A DNA stretch of 64,000 bases from Azolla caroliniana (GCA_043228905.1 JBHGNT010000002.1:3720001-3784000), one strand, 5' to 3'; shown: positions 22,785 to 34,309, numbered from the stretch's first letter. The notes: generated from the letters alone by a model not told the origin. Numbers and translations are program-made.

Positions 22785-25700
22785 AAATGCGTCTGACAAC
22801 AAGGACTTGACGCGGTTGATTTCTGGAACACCTGGTCCGGTGATGACTAGATCATCAACATACAACAGTATACATACCGGGCCGGCGGAGCCTTGTCGGT
22901 TGAACAACGAAGAGTCCGATTTGGAGGCCACAAACCCCATCTTACACAACCGGTGCGTGATCTTCGCATTCCAAGCTCGAGGGGCTTGCTTCAGGCCGTA
23001 CAATGACTTCTTCAGCTAGCATACCGCCGACTTGTTCATCTCTGATTGAAAGCCGGGGGGCTGAGTCATAAAGACTTCTTCTTCAAGATCACCCTGAAGA
23101 AACGCATTCTTCACATCCATCTGGTGAAGATGCCACCCCCTTGTTGCAGCAACCGCCAACACTACACGAACCGTCGTCAACTTCGCTACCGGAGCGAAGG
23201 TCTCGTCGTAGTCGATTCCGTGGGTCTGCGCGTATCCCTTCGCCACTAACCGGGCTTTATACCGGTTAACAGAACCGTCAGCGTTGTACTTTACTTTGTA
23301 TATCCACTTGCATCCGATCGGTTTACAGTGACGAGGAGAGTCAACCAGGTCCCATGTCTTGTTGACATCAAGTGCCCGCATTTCTTCCTCCATAGCGGCA
23401 CGCCAATTTGCGTCGGTGGCCGCTTCTGCGTAGCTCTCCGGCTCACGCACTTCCGCGACCTTAGTCATGTACGCATAGTGATGCGCCATGTACTCATTGT
23501 ACTCGTACCGCTTGACGGGATCCTTCTGGCAGGTGGACCGGCGTAGCTCACCGTTACCTAGTTTGAGGCCCTTCTTGGCCGGTTCGGTCTTCGTTGCCGA
23601 AGATCCGCCTTTCTCCTTGCCGGAGTTGGATGCACACCGATCCGACTCATCGTTGCCAGTTTCGAATTCCGGCATCTTCTTCTTCCCCTTCTCTTTGCGC
23701 GTGAACCATCTCCTAGGTTCCTTGCGCGGGGAGTGCACGATAGAGTCTCCACTACTCGCCAGTTCCTGATCGAACTGGTTAGATTGACTCTGTCTCTCGT
23801 TCGGCCCGCTCAGCCGGAACGATTCATCATCCTCTACCTAGGCCGGTTCAGGCTCACTAGTCTCATCCTCCGGCATCGGGTCAGATTCAGAGGTCGGAGT
23901 TGGTAAGGAGTACCGCGATGCCGATTCATCGAACTCGACATCTCGACTAACTCGGACCTGCTTTGTCCGGGGGTTATAACACTAATAACCCTTTTGCTCT
24001 TGAGCATAGCCGACTAGGATGCATTTTTTCGATTTTGCATCCAGTTTCCTCTGCTTCTCATCTGGTACATGCACATATGCAATGCTACTGAAGATCTTAA
24101 GGTGTCTCAAATTCGGCTTGTGCCCGAAGTACAGCTCGTGAGCTGACACCTTGTCACCGATCCGATTCTAGATGTAGACAGCTGTTTGGACTGCCTCCAC
24201 CCAGTAGAATTTGGGCATGCTCTTCTCCTCTAGCATTGCCCTTGCCGCATCAATGAGCGACCGGTTCTTTCTCTCGGCAACACCATTTTCTTGCAGTGTG
24301 TATCTGCAGCTGAACTCTCACCGAATTCCCGTTTGCTGCAGATAACTGTTGAATTGGCCGGAAAAGTATTCTTTCCCGCCATCCGACCGCAGGCATTTGA
24401 TCTTCCTCTCCGATTCCCGTTCCACCATGCTTTGGAGACTCCGGAAACACTCAAAGACTTCACTCTTCCGCTCAATGAGGTAGATCCATGTGTGCCACGT
24501 ATAGTCGTCAATGAAGGAGACAAAATATCGACTCCCGCCAATACTAACATTCTGTGTCGGTCCCCACACATCCGAATGGATAAGGTCGAGCTTGTTATGG
24601 CTCTGGTTCCGTTCGGTGGGGAATGGAAGCTGGTGTTGCTTCCTGAGTTGGCAGGCTTCACATACTTGGGCCTTCTGGCCGCTGAACTTCGGCAAACCGA
24701 AAACAACTTTTTTCGTTTGCAGGTCTTGAAGCCTCCGGTAATTGACGTGGCATATCCGCTTGTGCCACAGGTCGATGTCCGATTCGACCTTCTGTCCTTT
24801 TGCAAACAGAGAGGTGCCAACGTCATTGGTGTTGAGGATAAACATCCTCCCGTCTCTACGTCCTTGCGCAATAATCTGGCCCTCTTCCTCGATGAAGCAC
24901 CCAAGGTGCGTAAACCGCACCTGCATCCCTTGGTCGACGACCTGTTCGACCGACACTAGGTTCTTCATGATTGTCGGAACGTGTAATACGTTCATCAGCT
25001 TCCCCTTCTGTCCGATGTGGCTCAAAGGGACTTGTCCGACATGCACAATTGGGTGAGGAGTGTCGTCTCCGGTTTCCACTACTCTTGGTTGATCCGGTTT
25101 CTCCAAAAAGGAGAACCACTCTTTGTGGTTCGTCATGTGGTTCGACGCACCGGAATCAACATACCACACTTCCTCCGATTTGGAAGTGGTCTTCTTCATC
25201 GAGTTCGCCTCGTGCTTCATCACCAAGGCTGGCCCGTTGTCGTTCTTGGATCCTCCCGATCCCTTCGCGTAGTGTGAGCTTTGCCGGCCATCCTTGCCGG
25301 CCTTGCCGGATCCGGATTTATCCGAATCGGCTCGTTTTCTCCAGCACTCGCTTTGTCTGTGGCCCTTTTTGCCACAATACCAGCATTCCGTAGCAGATTT
25401 GTCTTGCCAGCCTCCGGCACGACCTTGACTCCCCCTACCTGTGGAAGTCTCGGAACTGCTATCGGCATGTTCTCTGTGCGTTCGTTCTTGCTCTTGCCGG
25501 CTGCCTCCATTGCGTGCCAACCCGCCTCGTCCACCACGCCCACGGGACCGATCCGCCTCCGTGTACAGCGTCCGGTTGTCAATGGGTGCGCTAGTTGACG
25601 CACCGGCGTGGTTCTCCTCTACAAGGAGCATCGACTGTAAGTCAAAAAATGACGACGTATTCTCCCTTGTACACACCGCCGTTCGGAACGCTCTGAACTT

Positions 25701-26153
25701 AGATGCCAGGCCCCCAAGACAGACCTGTACCATCTCGTCTTCCTCTACGGTAATGTTGATAGAGGCAACTGAGTCACATATCTCTTTGATCCGGGCCATG
25801 TAATCCGCCACCGACATGTAATGTCGGAGTTGCAGCTTCCGGGCTGTAGTGCTCGCGGCGAAAACTTTCTTTAGGTTCCCCCAAGCCTCCTTCGGCGTCT
25901 TGGCGTCTCGGATGTGGCTCAGCAGCTGGTCTCCGACACTGGACGCGAAGCAGTACATCACTCTGCTTGCCGATTGTTCCCACATTGGGAAGTCCTTATA
26001 TGCCGCATCAGGTGTTGTTTCGTTGGCTCCTTCAACGAAACTCCAATAGCCATGCCCAAGCAGGTACTGGTGCATCTTATACGACCAAGATGCATCGTTG
26101 GATCTGTCGAGTTTCTTCACAAGGAGTGAGCTAGCCATTCCTCTATCCATCAC
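22785..26153 (-). pseudogene. Copia gag-pol, 3'-truncated with a few stops (element II)
   Basis: The ATG at 26153 opens a 611-codon frame to 24318. It carries gag, the knuckle CWYCGKKGHRQSECW (~residues 261-275), protease WYVDSGASNHMT, GAG-pre-integrase with WHKRICH, and integrase with D at LIHSDVWGPT and D at RSDGGKEYF. The frame stops before the third integrase residue (Glu, in NGVAERKNRS), which follows in the same frame. Further in-frame stops occur near 24168, 23980, 23838 and 23016. RT remains readable from [14 protein letters not shown] through [14 protein letters not shown] and YGLKQAPRAWN to LLYVDDLVITGPG, then breaks off. Known roles are packaging, reverse transcription and integration; this copy cannot do them. 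Confidence 0.9.
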
Positions 26154-26233
26154 TTCTCTGTCTGTTGTTTTACGACCTGTTAGGGTTTACTTTCAAGCAT
26201 TTGTTGGCTGCAGAGGAGGTTCTCAACCCTCGC

Positions 26234-26245
26234 GCTCTGATACCA
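26234..26245 (-). promoter_or_regulatory. Primer binding site of copia II
   Basis: Reverse complement reads TGGTATCAGAGC, complementary to initiator Met-tRNA, directly inside the LTR. Confidence 0.92.
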
Positions 26246-26655
26246 TGTAAATGATTTGTAAACGATTACTTGCGGAAGCGTTAGAAAACAGAGAAATTAG
26301 GGAATAAACAGAGTACACGGGAGAGACAGAGAGAGCAGAATGTAAAAGCTATATTCAAAAACAATATAATCACTCTGTGTCTTACAACTATGCTTTGTAG
26401 CATTATTTATACAAGTCCTCGTGGGACTGACAAAAGTATCGCGTACTTCAATGCTGACACGAGCATCTGACACTTACTACGAGACTATAATTGCCTAGTA
26501 GTCTACACTAATACTAGGCTACCGGTTATTGATTGGATCCGGCTAACCGGCTCCCCAGCTCACCGGCTCTGTTGCTCAAGGCTTATCGATCCATCTCGCT
26601 TGCCGGCTCATGCTTATCCAGCCAATCCGGCTCCAGTTGAGCTTGCCGTTCAACA
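26246..26655 (-). repeat. 5' LTR of copia II
   Basis: On the minus strand it begins TGTTGAACGGCAAGCTCAAC and ends CATTTACA, 410 bp, TG...CA. Its start resembles the copia I LTR, which fits the same lineage. Confidence 0.88.
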
Positions 26656-26741
26656 ATAGTTAATCCAAAAGTATGGTATTTATCATTCTTTGAGGGTGTT
26701 TCTCTTTCGCGAATGCGAATGCACGTATGGTTCATACTATG

Positions 26742-27262
26742 ATATTATATACTCCATTAATATCTCTTAATTCACTAGATGCCATTGTAGAATGTAGGGG
26801 TTGAACCCATGACCACCTGGTCTCCATTGGGCAACCTTACGAGCTGAGCTATACATCCATCTGGGCTCTCTCTCGTCGTAATTAGCTTATCCTATTGGTA
26901 AGTTGTTACACTACCACAAGCAACCAGGTCTTGGGTTCAAAACCAATTTTACCCACCGCTCTATTATATACTCCATTAATATCTCTTAATTCACTAGATG
27001 CCACTGTAGAACGTAGGGGTTGAACCCATGACCACATGGTCTCCATTGGACAACCTTACCAACTGAGCTACATCCATCTAGGCTCTCTCTCTCTCACACA
27101 AGCAACCAGGTCTTGGGTTCAAAACCAATTTTACCCACCGCTCTATTATATACTCCATTAATATCTCTTAATTCACTAGATGCCACTGTAGAACGTAGGG
27201 GTTGAACCCATGACCACATGGTCTCCATTGGACAACCTTACCAACTGAGCTACATCCATCTA

Positions 27263-27266
<4 letters not shown>
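26742..27266. repeat. Tandem array of convergent tRNA-like units, right part
   Basis: Right half of unit d (26742-26874), unit e (26875-27095) and 5'-truncated unit f (27096-27266). The last two are nearly identical over ~165 bp from AAGCAACCAGGTCTTGGGTT onward, so the array expanded recently. Box motifs are as in the left part. Confidence 0.75.

Positions 27267-27307
<41 letters not shown>
27267..27307. repeat. (CT)n microsatellite
   Basis: About 20 CT dinucleotides ending the tRNA-like array. It is an expanded form of the CT-rich spacer found between units. Confidence 0.95.
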
Positions 27308-27310
<3 letters not shown>

Positions 27311-29054
27311 TATGCGTTCACCTAATCTCTACTTCTACGAGCAGTCTTCAATATATCCCTAAACCATAAAATCAGAGGTGGGATTTCTGACAACTAGTGA
27401 ACAACTCCATATGTTAGTCATAAAAGCGACTATATCGCCAAATTTTGCTCAATGAACATTACCTTGGGCAAAAGTGCTACCATCTATACTTGTCAATTTG
27501 AAAACCAAGTCATTTGGATCATGAGATATTATCATGAACCATCACAAATATTCATTATCCAAATCTAACATTTGACAGCCTTGATGGACATATCAAAGGA
27601 TGTCTGTTTAGTTCCAAGATGACTAACTTAACAAAAACTTAGTTAAGCTTCTTTTCAACAAAGAAGGGGCTAAAATCAATGTAGGATGTGATATAGCCAT
27701 GGGCCACATTATTGACCCATATGAAATAAAGTGCAAGAGTTGGTATTCTTATTAGTACTTATGCCTCCTTTAGACAATAATTTAAAAACTCATGATTGAA
27801 TGCTAAAAAAGTAATATTTTATTTCGATGGATAAGATTGACACGCATTTAGAATATAGGCTATTAGAACCCTTCACAGACATGCAAATGATCTTTCTAGC
27901 ACTACAGAAACCATGATCTTTGTAAAAACAAAAAACTAAATGTATATAGAGGTATAATCTTCCACTTACGCTAAGGGTATTCAAGTGGAGATGATTAATG
28001 GTGCTACGTAATAGGTTAAATCTTCAAAAGAGAAAAATAGCTTCATTGCATTGTGCAAGATGTGGTGGAGAAACTTGATGTTATAATAAGTTTTGTGGCA
28101 AGATCTTACACTTATTATGAACCTGCTCACTCTCCACATTTGTATAAAGAATATGTGCATCAAATTTACCCATATTTATTGGGCAAAGGTTTAGGAAAAA
28201 CTTTTGGTTGTCTTGGACAATTTTGAATGTGCTATGACTATCTTATCTCTAAATTTGTAAATTTAAATTATAAGCGGTGAATATATATTCAACAACTATA
28301 TATACAATTTGAATTGTGTTCCTATATATATTGTGTTCGAGAACACTCTAAGAAGCTCAACAACATGAAGCCCCTATATATAGACAAATAAACATGTGAC
28401 ATCACAACCTTTCATTTTTGGTTCAACAATGTTCATAGGCCGAAAAGAGCATGAATCATAAACTATAATCTATTATTACATGCATAGAGATGTCGTTTTT
28501 TGACAAGAATGTTTCTTTAGCCTATCATCTTTTGACTTGGTTGATGTAGAATAAAGTTTGCAAAAGTAGATATCGACAATGATAACTGTCCTACAAGAAG
28601 GTTATCCTAATGGAGATTAAAGGTCTTATGGCACATAAACAAAGAGCAAAAAGTGGATATCATTGTTTCCTAATGGAGATTAAAGATCTTATGGCACATA
28701 AATAAAGAGCAAAAGTGGATATCATTGTTTGTTACGCAATTTGTGTGTGCAGTGGATTCGATAATAAAGTTTAAGTTTACTCTTCTTTGTTCTCACATTT
28801 GTTCTTGCTTTAGACATGTGCCTTCTGTAACAACAATTCCACTAACTCACCCTTCTTTATCTAGCTTTTCGTAGAGCCCTAGTTTTTTACATTTGTTTCC
28901 TTGAGCTGGCTTAAGCAAAGTTATGGTGTTCCCCTCTTTCTTCATGAAGCTTTTTTCATGGCCTTGACTCAAAATTGGTGCATTTTAGATAGTAGCATAG
29001 ATAGTGTATACATGCATACTGATGTCGATTAATTTAGCTTTACTTAATGTGTGA
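27308..29054. other. Intergenic, no gene; contains a 62-bp duplication
   Basis: AT-rich DNA downstream of the PP2C stop codon. The PP2C 3' UTR must lie at its right end. The only clear structure is a tandem pair at 28607-28668 and 28669-28729 (AATGGAGATTAAAG ... GTGGATATCATTGTTT) with few differences. Confidence 0.5.
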
Positions 29055-32000
29055 TCAACCGCACATTCTGGTGACATTAATCAACGGCACATTATCTAGA
29101 TTGCCAGAAGAGAAAATGTCCGGAGGAGCATTGACTCTCAATGAAACTCTTTCCTTGGAGGTCGACCTGCTATAAGTGGTGTGACTCATGTTATTTCCAA
29201 GATAAACCACCACTACACTAATATCGTCATGGAAACTTCGTCGTGCACCGGGTCTTATTGGTATAAGGTCTGCATAATGTAACTCTTTGTTTTTCGCAGC
29301 TTGCTTGAGTGCAATTGTCACTAACCTTTTAGCAATACCCTGCAAAGATAGTAAGCATGAAATGGTGTTGGATTAATCAGATGGGATTTATCGAAAGTAA
29401 ATCAATGACAAAAGTTTGATTATGGCACTAAAGAAAAAGTCATTTGCCAAAATATGCAACAAAATGTAATACGACAAAAAATCTTCTAAACGAATGTGTT
29501 TAGCTTTGTCATAACTTCCTGCATTTACTTCATGAAAGGGAAGCTTAACCACTCCGATCAGTAAAAGACAATCGCTACAAACTCACAAAACATTTGATGA
29601 AATCTTGATAAACTATCGCTTCGATTTACTTCATGAAATATGAAAGGGAAGCTTAACCTATCCGATCAGTAAAAGACAATCGCTACAAACTCACAAAACA
29701 TTTGATGAAAGCTTGATAAACTATCGCTTCGATTTACTTCATGAAATATGAAAGGGAAGCTTAACCTATCCGATCAGTAAAAGACAATCACTACAAATTC
29801 ACAAAAGATTAGATGAAATCTCGATGAACTATCGCTTTGATTACTGCAAAAGAAACCAAACACCATGACATGCTAATGCATTATTTTGCTTACATTGCTT
29901 GGGCCTTTCTGTACAATGTCAACCGCTTCTTGGTCTGTCATCACATCCCACAATCCATCGGACGCAAAGATTAGAAATCGATCTGCAGAGCTGAGCAGCC
30001 TTTCGTGAACAGATGGTTTCGCCGACAGCACACCCTTTTCACAACACGCATTTGTACCTAAAAGAGAATCCGTATCCGAAGAGGGACGCTTCAAATACAC
30101 ATCCCCGATGGATCTTGAAACCTGTATTCATTTAGAAACAATCACATACAACATAAAATGCTTTAGCCACCATCAACATTATCAAAATGTGTACCAAAAA
30201 CACCATCCAAATTTTGCAAATAAAAGAAAAGGAAAATTCAGTACTAACCAAGATGCAACTGAGACCCAAATAATCTGGATTTGGCAATGATAGGGAAAAT
30301 GCAAGAAGATTAAGACGCAATTAACTACAGAAATAATGCAGGGAATAAAAGGCAAGTGTTCGCAATCAGAATAACCTGAGAGGAAATTTAAGGATATTGA
30401 TCGTAGATTAGATGTATTAAGAAGTAATTCGACAATATGGAAAGAATTGATTAATGGATATATTGAAGAGACCATTGATCATAGACAGGAGCTATTGCAA
30501 ATTGGAGTTTGGTAAGAAGTGATGAAAACACAAATCCTTGAAAAGCAAAATCACAGATAAAACTTGTAAATGTTTTTTTTGTAAATTTTTCAAAATTTTA
30601 AATAACTTGGGCAAATTTTAATTTTGATTGATTTATTGAAACCATGATTTAATTGCAAATTCTCCTCGAAAGTTGTTTTTTTACTCACTTGAATAATGCC
30701 TTTCACTCTCCACACACCATGTTTAAGTGTGACTATGTCTGAATCATCCGGATGTTGTGCTTTAAGCTCATCACGAACCTCAGCATAGCTAGCATTATGT
30801 TCTTGTGATAGCCTCACTGCTACCATTCCATCATTTTGCTTATTAGTCCCTAATACAACTCTTGAATCTCCTAGATTTGCGATATATAGATGATTTCCAT
30901 ATATGACCCCAACGAGGCAGCATGATCCCACAGACATCATACGAGGTTTAGACCGCCCATGTTTCTGTACTAAAGCCACAAACTCTTCTTCTATTGCACC
31001 AAATGCTTGCTTGAGAACTTTGGATGATATCATGCCTCCTGATTCTCTTGTGAAAACTGCTCAGGAATATACACAAATCCATGGTTGAGACATGAACAGA
31101 AACATGCCAATGAGACACTGGCTCAAAAATAACAAACATAAAACAAGATGATAATGAACATTAGGAGAATGGGTAATAACATGATAACTACAGTTAAAAA
31201 TCATGTTGGCATATACTAATCAGTGTGTTAAGACATGATGATGGAACATGCTCATGAACATACTAACTAAGTTTAAACATGAAGAAACATGGCCAGAGAA
31301 ACAGTAAACATGGCTAAGAATTGGTTCATGACACTTGTAAGTAGTAAGTATCATAGACAAAACATAAAAGGGAAATGGTGCCTATAGTTAAAAGAGAAGA
31401 AGAAAAAACTTGCACATGCTCATGAATATGGTGACTAGATTTAAGACATGATGGTAAGCTGGTTACATCATTGAGAAACATGGTCATGAACCCGGTAATG
31501 AGACATGCTCAGAAACATGGTAAACCATGGTTAAATAATTAAGAAACATGGTCATGACCTCAGAAGCTATGGATAAATCTATTACATGGTAAAACATGTT
31601 CATACAGAAGCTAACCATTGTCAAATCATTAAGAATACATGACCCCAGTAACCATGGACAAAACATGGTGAAACATCCTCATGTGCATCATAACCATTGT
31701 TAAATCATGGAGAAACATGGCCATGAACAATGGTAACCATGGATAAAAAGTGGTGACATATTATGCTCATAAACATGGTTAAGACACACTAAAAAATCAT
31801 GAAGAACCTGAATATTATTAACTATGATTAACAACAACATGAGATGTGAAAATCATGCAGAAACATGGTAATTATGATAAAAAAAACCATGAAGAAACAT
31901 GGTAACTGTGGTTAAAAAAAATGAACAATGGCTAAAACATGAAGGCATATGGCATAGAGCTAGAGTGAATTCCTAAGAATTCTTCTTACACTCGATCTTC

Positions 32001-32404
32001 GGAAACAGGCATTTGGAGATGAATCGCGAAGCATCAGGGCCACCATGGCCATCATAAATACCGACAAAGGTACCAGATTTCCCTATCTTAACCTGGCATT
32101 GATCTTCAAGAGAAGCATTAGCTTGCACCACAGCCATGGAGATGAAACCAACATTATCTCCAGAGCTCAATTCTGAACCTTTCTTGACGATATCTTTATG
32201 CCACAAAAGATCATCTCGAAGATGAAGGTGAGAAGGGTTACGGTTATAGTTAGGGTTAGGGTTAGGGTTATGGTTAGGGTTAGGGTTATGATTAGGGTTA
32301 GGGGTAGGGTTAGGGTGAGGATGGCATGAATCCATCACTTTTGTACCAATTTGAATGTAATGATTTATAAGCTTCTTACAAGAAGACAAGATGTTCATCT
32401 TCAT
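29055..32404 (-). CDS. Protein phosphatase 2C, clade D
   Basis: Mn/Mg-dependent Ser/Thr phosphatase. Exons on the minus strand: 32404-31987, 31056-30689, 30121-29894, 29339-29055. All junctions are GT/AG and join in frame to 433 codons including the stop (432 residues; family members are usually ~370-400). Motifs: [12 protein letters not shown] (~113-124, metal-binding Asp-Gly), [57 protein letters not shown] and [13 protein letters not shown] (metal-binding Asp pair). [15 protein letters not shown] of clade D is seen as [16 protein letters not shown]. Clade D enzymes dephosphorylate plasma-membrane H+-ATPase in auxin growth control in Arabidopsis; the same role here is inference. Residues 28-58 are a Pro-Asn repeat encoded by a telomere-like microsatellite, which accounts for most of the extra length. 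ATGs at 32404, 32398 and 32335 are all possible starts. Confidence 0.93.
29520..29850. repeat. ~108-bp tandem repeat in PP2C intron 3
   Basis: Three copies of a unit with TTTACTTCATGAAA, GGGAAGCTTAACC and CCGATCAGTAAAAGACAATC, starting near 29522, 29623 and 29731. The second and third are almost identical. It lies wholly within the intron between exons 3 and 4. Confidence 0.88.
31100..31960. repeat. Irregular ACATGG/AACCATGG repeat filling PP2C intron 1
   Basis: Most of the 930-bp first intron is a degenerate array of GAAACATGG, CATGGTTAAA and AACCATGG words with variable spacing. Because CCATGG and CATG are palindromic, the RNA could fold extensively. No coding frame was recognised. Confidence 0.75.
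32235..32318 (+). repeat. TTAGGG-type telomere-like microsatellite inside PP2C exon 1
   Basis: About a dozen GTTAGG hexamers with single-base variants. On the coding (minus) strand CCTAAC units read Pro-Asn, giving residues 28-58. The period is six, not the seven of the common plant telomere repeat TTTAGGG, and it stays in frame throughout. Confidence 0.92.
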
Positions 32405-32770
32405 GACTAATCTCTAGGCTAAGATCAGAAAGAAGAAGAAGAAGAAGCAAAGGGAGTGAGAGCTATATCTCTTTTTCTGTCAAGTCTCAAGAAGTGCTTG
32501 TCTACAGAAGCGGGGCGATAGTGATTACTTCTATGATTTCAGCGGGCTATGGAGACATGGCCATTCCTGTATCTCTCTCTCTCTCTTCTCTGTTTTTCTC
32601 TTCTGCAGAGGAGAGGAACAGAGTAATGGTCGAATAAAAAGTTTTTGCTTTTGCTTTTGCTTTTGTTAAGGTTTTTGTATTTATATTTTTGGCCCTCCTT
32701 TTTAAAGTATTTATTTTTGGTGTACTTCTTCTTTTGAGAAGAAGAGGCCTACTACATACATACATGAACC
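32405..32770 (-). promoter_or_regulatory. PP2C 5' UTR / proximal promoter region
   Basis: Directly upstream of the PP2C start codon. On the transcribed strand it has GAAGAA and GAGAGA tracts, plus a (TTTTGC)n hexamer run at 32637-32667 on the plus strand. No clear TATA box was fixed, so the transcription start is not assigned. Confidence 0.4.
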
Positions 32771-32907
32771 GTTTAAATTTTCATTGTTTTAAATATTAAT
32801 TTTCCAAAAATTTAAAGATTTTCTAAAAATGTGAGAACAAAGCTTTAAAATGGAAATATTGTTTAAAAAATATTTAAAACTTTAAAATAAAATTTTTAAA
32901 AATTTAA

Positions 32908-33244
32908 AACTATTAAACCATTTAAACGTGGTTTCTATTCTTCGAAAACCGAACCGAACCGTTTTTAAAATTTTGAACATGAACCGAACCGTTTAAACCA
33001 TTAAGCCGTTAAGCCACAATTTCACGGTTCAGGAATCGTTGCCGATTGTGACATATATATTATATCCTTTTTAAAAATTAAAAAATAAATAAAAACTATT
33101 AAACCATTTAAACGTGGTTTCTATCTATCGAAAACCGAACCGAACCGTTTAAAACAACTTGAACATGAACCGAACCGTTTAAACCATTAAGCCGTTAAGC
33201 CGCAGTTTCACGGTTCAGGAATCGTTGCCGATTGTGACATATAT
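32908..33244. repeat. Direct duplication of a ~155-bp segment
   Basis: Copies at about 32908-33064 and 33097-33244 share AAACGTGGTTTCTAT, GAACCGAACCGTTTAAACCA and TTTCACGGTTCAGGAATCG. They also share GTTGCCGATTGTGACATATA. The copies differ by a few substitutions and short indels. Located upstream of PP2C. Confidence 0.88.
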
Positions 33245-34309
33245 GTATATATATCCTTCTTCTTTCTTTCTTCTTCTTTCTTCTTCTTCTGGGTGGCTTC
33301 TTCTGTAGCACGTTTGCGAATCCGAGACAAGAATATCTTTTATCGAGAGAGACGTGTGTATATGCGTGTGTGTTTTTGTGCGTGCGTCTAACTCAATCTT
33401 GCTCTTCCACAACCGGGGCCCCACGATTGATCCTTTGGTACTACGGTCCGTAAGTTACTTCTGTCTTCTCACACCTTGGGAGAGATAGACATGCAACAAT
33501 GTTTGTGGCCCCTTTGGCGCGCTCTGTAGACCTCTGTTCCTGATCCTCCAAAAGGCCAACGAGTGTGTCCCCTCTACCTAACTCATTATTCTCACAGTAA
33601 AGCAAAGGGGAAACAGTACACTTTTGCTTCTTCTTTTTATGTTGTTGCCGTGCGGAAGACGGAAACTCCCAAGTCACCATATGTTTGACATTAATTTGCT
33701 AGAATTTCCACAAAAGTGCCCAATACATACACACCACACCTCACCCTTCACGTTGTTAAATTTGACAAGGTGCTTCTGAGATGTGTAATCAACTTATATG
33801 TGCCACTTTTTCGATTTCACACTGTCAGTCGCACAATGACATCCAGTGCTTTTTATGGGATGTGTAATCAACTTACGTGCGTAATGTTTTCAATTTCACA
33901 CTGTCAGTCAAACAGTGACATCCAATGCTTTATATTTCATAATCCAATTCAGTGCGTCATTTACCAACTACCTCTCTGAATTGAGTAAAGTTTATATGAG
34001 AACTCAAAGTCGTGGCTATACAAATTTGTAAATGTGTTTAGCATATGTTACCATCAAGAAAAGGTGACCATTGTGCCATTCATGCTTTTTTGTACTTCCT
34101 AGCTTGGGGAATTGCACTCCCATTTGTTCTCACTATGCAACAACCAATACCTACTTACTTGTCCCTTATATTTATGATTTTGGGGTTTTTAATACTTTGG
34201 TTGCCCAACAAAGAATAGTTTATATTAGTAAAGTTGAGAAGCTTTTATCATCGACACCATTTACACATAATACAGTTATTTTTAGCATAGTTGTTTAGAG
34301 TACGTTTAG
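33245..34309. other. Intergenic with a ~79-bp tandem duplication
   Basis: No gene recognised. A pair of copies at 33779-33858 and 33859-33936 share GATGTGTAATCAACTTA, TTTCACACTGTCAGTC and AGTGACATCCAATGCTTT-type words. The TTC-rich tract at 33260-33290 is simple sequence. Confidence 0.6.

Larger units (their letters stand above)
22785..26655 (-). mobile_element. Ty1/copia LTR retrotransposon II, 3'-truncated
   Basis: Minus-strand relative of copia I. It has an intact 5' LTR and PBS at the right end, then gag to mid-RT. RNase H, PPT and 3' LTR are absent; homology ends near 22785 just after the YVDD box. The right border is an exact LTR end (TGTTGAACGG on the minus strand), so it entered as a full element and later lost its 3' part with adjacent host DNA. 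It is less decayed than element I: one frame of 611 codons survives. Confidence 0.88.
22753..26741. mobile_element. Small DNA-transposon-like element, split by copia II
   Basis: The ends match the intact relative at 60606-60880: left piece 22753-22785 (CATAGTACGTAAAATTTGTG) and right piece 26656-26741 (ATAGTTAATCCAAAAGTATG to TTCATACTATG). It sits inside unit d of the tRNA-like array, whose TATTATATA sequence appears at both borders (22744-22752 and 26743-26751), consistent with a target duplication. The middle, about 125 bp of the element, is missing together with the 3' half of the copia insert. Confidence 0.65.

Noticed and set aside
24230-25803. Several 100-220-codon frames antisense to copia II gag-pol
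   Set aside because: They overlap a clearly recognisable gag-integrase frame on the other strand and have no domains of their own.
22082-27266. Functional tRNA genes
   Set aside because: A and B boxes are present, but the acceptor and D stems do not pair properly and copies sit in a diverged tandem array, so they are tRNA-derived repeats.
32235-32318. Interstitial telomere from a chromosome fusion
   Set aside because: The tract is short, six-base rather than the plant seven-base type, and lies in frame within an exon; a microsatellite explains it better.
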